A DNA stretch of 64,000 bases, from assembly GCA_035701265.1 (NCBI GenBank), contig DASSNU010000020.1, positions 1 through 64,000 of the forward strand. The letters run 5' to 3'. The notes under the pieces are model-generated. The model made no database searches and was not told the DNA's origin. It saw only the letters and a program-made list of their open reading frames with translations. This document shows positions 63,021 through 64,000 of the stretch, one piece after another (within the stretch, counting starts at the first letter, position 1; each line of letters begins with the position of its first letter). The translations under genes were made by a program, and so were the position numbers. Source of the DNA: DASSNU01 sp035701265. Its GTDB lineage: Bacteria > Gemmatimonadota > Gemmatimonadetes > Gemmatimonadales > Gemmatimonadaceae.

Positions 63021-64000
63021 CAGAACGCCTGCCCGATGGACAGGTGCAGCGTGAAGCGGTTCAGGACTCGGCGGATGCCGCTCTGTGAGCCCTCCAGCGG
63101 ATCGAACAGCTTCTCCGTACGCAGCGTGACGAGCTGCGTGGCTCCGGTGGCCGTGGTGCTCTGCGTGATCACCGGCAGCCGCTCCGTGAGCCGTGGCCGG
63201 AAGCCGAAATCCACGCGGATCGGTCCCACCGGCGACCGGTAGCGAATGCCAAACCCGGGCGTGATGGCGGTGGTGGCCTGGGTGAGGTTGGCGAACGCGC
63301 TCCCTTCGCCCACGATCGCGCCGTCGATGAACACCGCGCCCCACAGCGGACCGCTGAGCGCGAAGCGGAGCTCCGCGCTCCCCTCGAGGATCGATGTTCC
63401 ACCCAGCGGGCGCGGCTCGAACTCCCCCGAGGGAATGCCCGTGGGATCGCACGTGCCGTCGGCGATCGACGCGTCGGTGCATCCGGCGATCGTGTCGCCC
63501 GCCACCACGCGCTCGCGGCGCAGCACGGCGGGATCGATGGTGAGCACGCGCGGGCCGAGCTGGTTCTCGCCGTAGCCGCGCACGGAGTTCGCGCCGCCGG
63601 CGTAGAAGCGCTTGCGAGGATGGATGATGCTCACGCCGCTCGACGCACTGCCCAATCCGACCGCGTCCACCGTGCTCGCCAGTGCACCCACCCACCCCGC
63701 GCGCACGTGCAGGGCCAGCACCGCGCCTCCCACGCGCGTGTAGCGCGAGCCATCACCGCTCACGCGGTTGTACCGGTAGTCGGAGAGCGTGAACGCCGAC
63801 GCGTGCTCGGCGTCGATGCGGAACCGGTAGCCGGAGCGCGGATCGAGCGGATCGTCGCTCCGGTCGCTCGACGCCGTGAGCGTGAGCGGGGAGAGCATGT
63901 TGGACGCGCGCAGTGCGCCGATCGTCGCCTGCTGGCAGATGCCGAAGCTCACGCAGAAGTACACGCCGTCGGCCTCGACCCTGGATGACTCCAGATGGTA
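63020..64000 (-). CDS. Omp85/BamA-TamA-like outer-membrane barrel, C-terminal part (runs off window)
   Basis: This frame is open to the right window edge, so the N-terminal POTRA domains are missing. The visible 327 residues contain barrel strands with RFYAGGANSVRGYGENQLGPR (the conserved RGY/GG region of Omp85 loop 6), PRSGYRFRIDAEH, and end in an aromatic C-terminal residue (HLSIGQAF), the usual assembly signal. Two cysteine pairs sit in extracellular-side loops (AGCTDASIADGTCDP and FGICQQ). The stop overlaps the tamB ATG, so this is most likely the TamA-type partner. Confidence 0.88.
   Translation of the reverse strand, partial: YHLESSRVEADGVYFCVSFGICQQATIGALRASNMLSPLTLTASSDRSDDPLDPRSGYRFRIDAEHASAFTLSDYRYNRVSGDGSRYTRVGGAVLALHVRAGWVGALASTVDAVGLGSASSGVSIIHPRKRFYAGGANSVRGYGENQLGPRVLTIDPAVLRRERVVAGDTIAGCTDASIADGTCDPTGIPSGEFEPRPLGGTSILEGSAELRFALSGPLWGAVFIDGAIVGEGSAFANLTQATTAITPGFGIRYRSPVGPIRVDFGFRPRLTERLPVITQSTTATGATQLVTLRTEKLFDPLEGSQSGIRRVLNRFTLHLSIGQAF

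Noticed and set aside
59043..63242. A 1399-codon plus-strand frame opposite tamB
   Set aside because: Same type of GC-driven shadow; the minus strand holds a clear TamB protein.

Overview
This is a very GC-rich (by eye close to 70%) stretch of chromosome from an aerobic, diderm (Gram-negative-type) bacterium. The outer-membrane genes (a TamB/BamA-type pair, a DUF5916 beta-barrel protein), many lipoproteins, respiratory genes (NDH-2, PntAB, 2-oxoglutarate dehydrogenase), dense GTG starts and gene families shared with Bacteroidota-like lineages suggest a Gemmatimonadota member. That placement is an inference; there is no rRNA gene here. I found no tRNA, rRNA, CRISPR array, complete insertion sequence or prophage.

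Layout. 1-5.4 kb: a small membrane protein, a DUF5916 outer-membrane protein and a Tat-exported amidase. 5.4-12.2 kb: an accessory island, visibly less GC-rich, with a secreted RHS-repeat protein (split by a one-base frameshift) ending in a putative zinc-metallopeptidase tail. Downstream lie two paralogous cysteine-rich lipoproteins, and upstream a 48-bp perfect palindrome. 12.2-16.7 kb: a conserved hypothetical, a four-gene minus-strand operon (sufE, epimerase, DapA-type aldolase, methyltransferase) and an OsmC peroxidase. 16.8-25.9 kb: an ABC-2 efflux operon, a GNAT-deacetylase fusion, a SOD/CHRD-like lipoprotein, moaB, and nucleic-acid genes (UdgX, AlkA-like glycosylase, THUMP methyltransferase). 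26-33.8 kb: a VTT membrane protein, DUF2267, metK behind a SAM-II-type riboswitch, a diheme cytochrome, the pntA1-pntA2-pntB transhydrogenase, a receiver protein and a lipoprotein. 34-35.4 kb: a VapBC-type toxin-antitoxin pair and a type IV pilin with a sigma-54-type promoter. 35.8-47 kb: sucA, a PIG-L deacetylase, a three-gene iron-type ABC importer and NDH-2. 47-52 kb: an MFS exporter divergent from the nadB-nadA-nadC pathway. 52-64 kb: a NarL-type two-component pair, a nickel/cobalt-type transporter with a zinc-ribbon microprotein, a YyaL-type thioredoxin-domain protein, an M20 peptidase, and tamB with a bamA/tamA-like gene running off the right edge.

Expression signals. Many neighbours share 4-base GTGA or ATGA overlaps, implying translational coupling. 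Six starts (12248, 23991, 32580, 34075, 48318, 49941) are preceded by TANNNT followed by 6 or 7 bases, the signature of leaderless transcripts. The three least routine items are the RHS-metallopeptidase/lipoprotein module, the acetyltransferase-deacetylase fusion, and the metK leader riboswitch.
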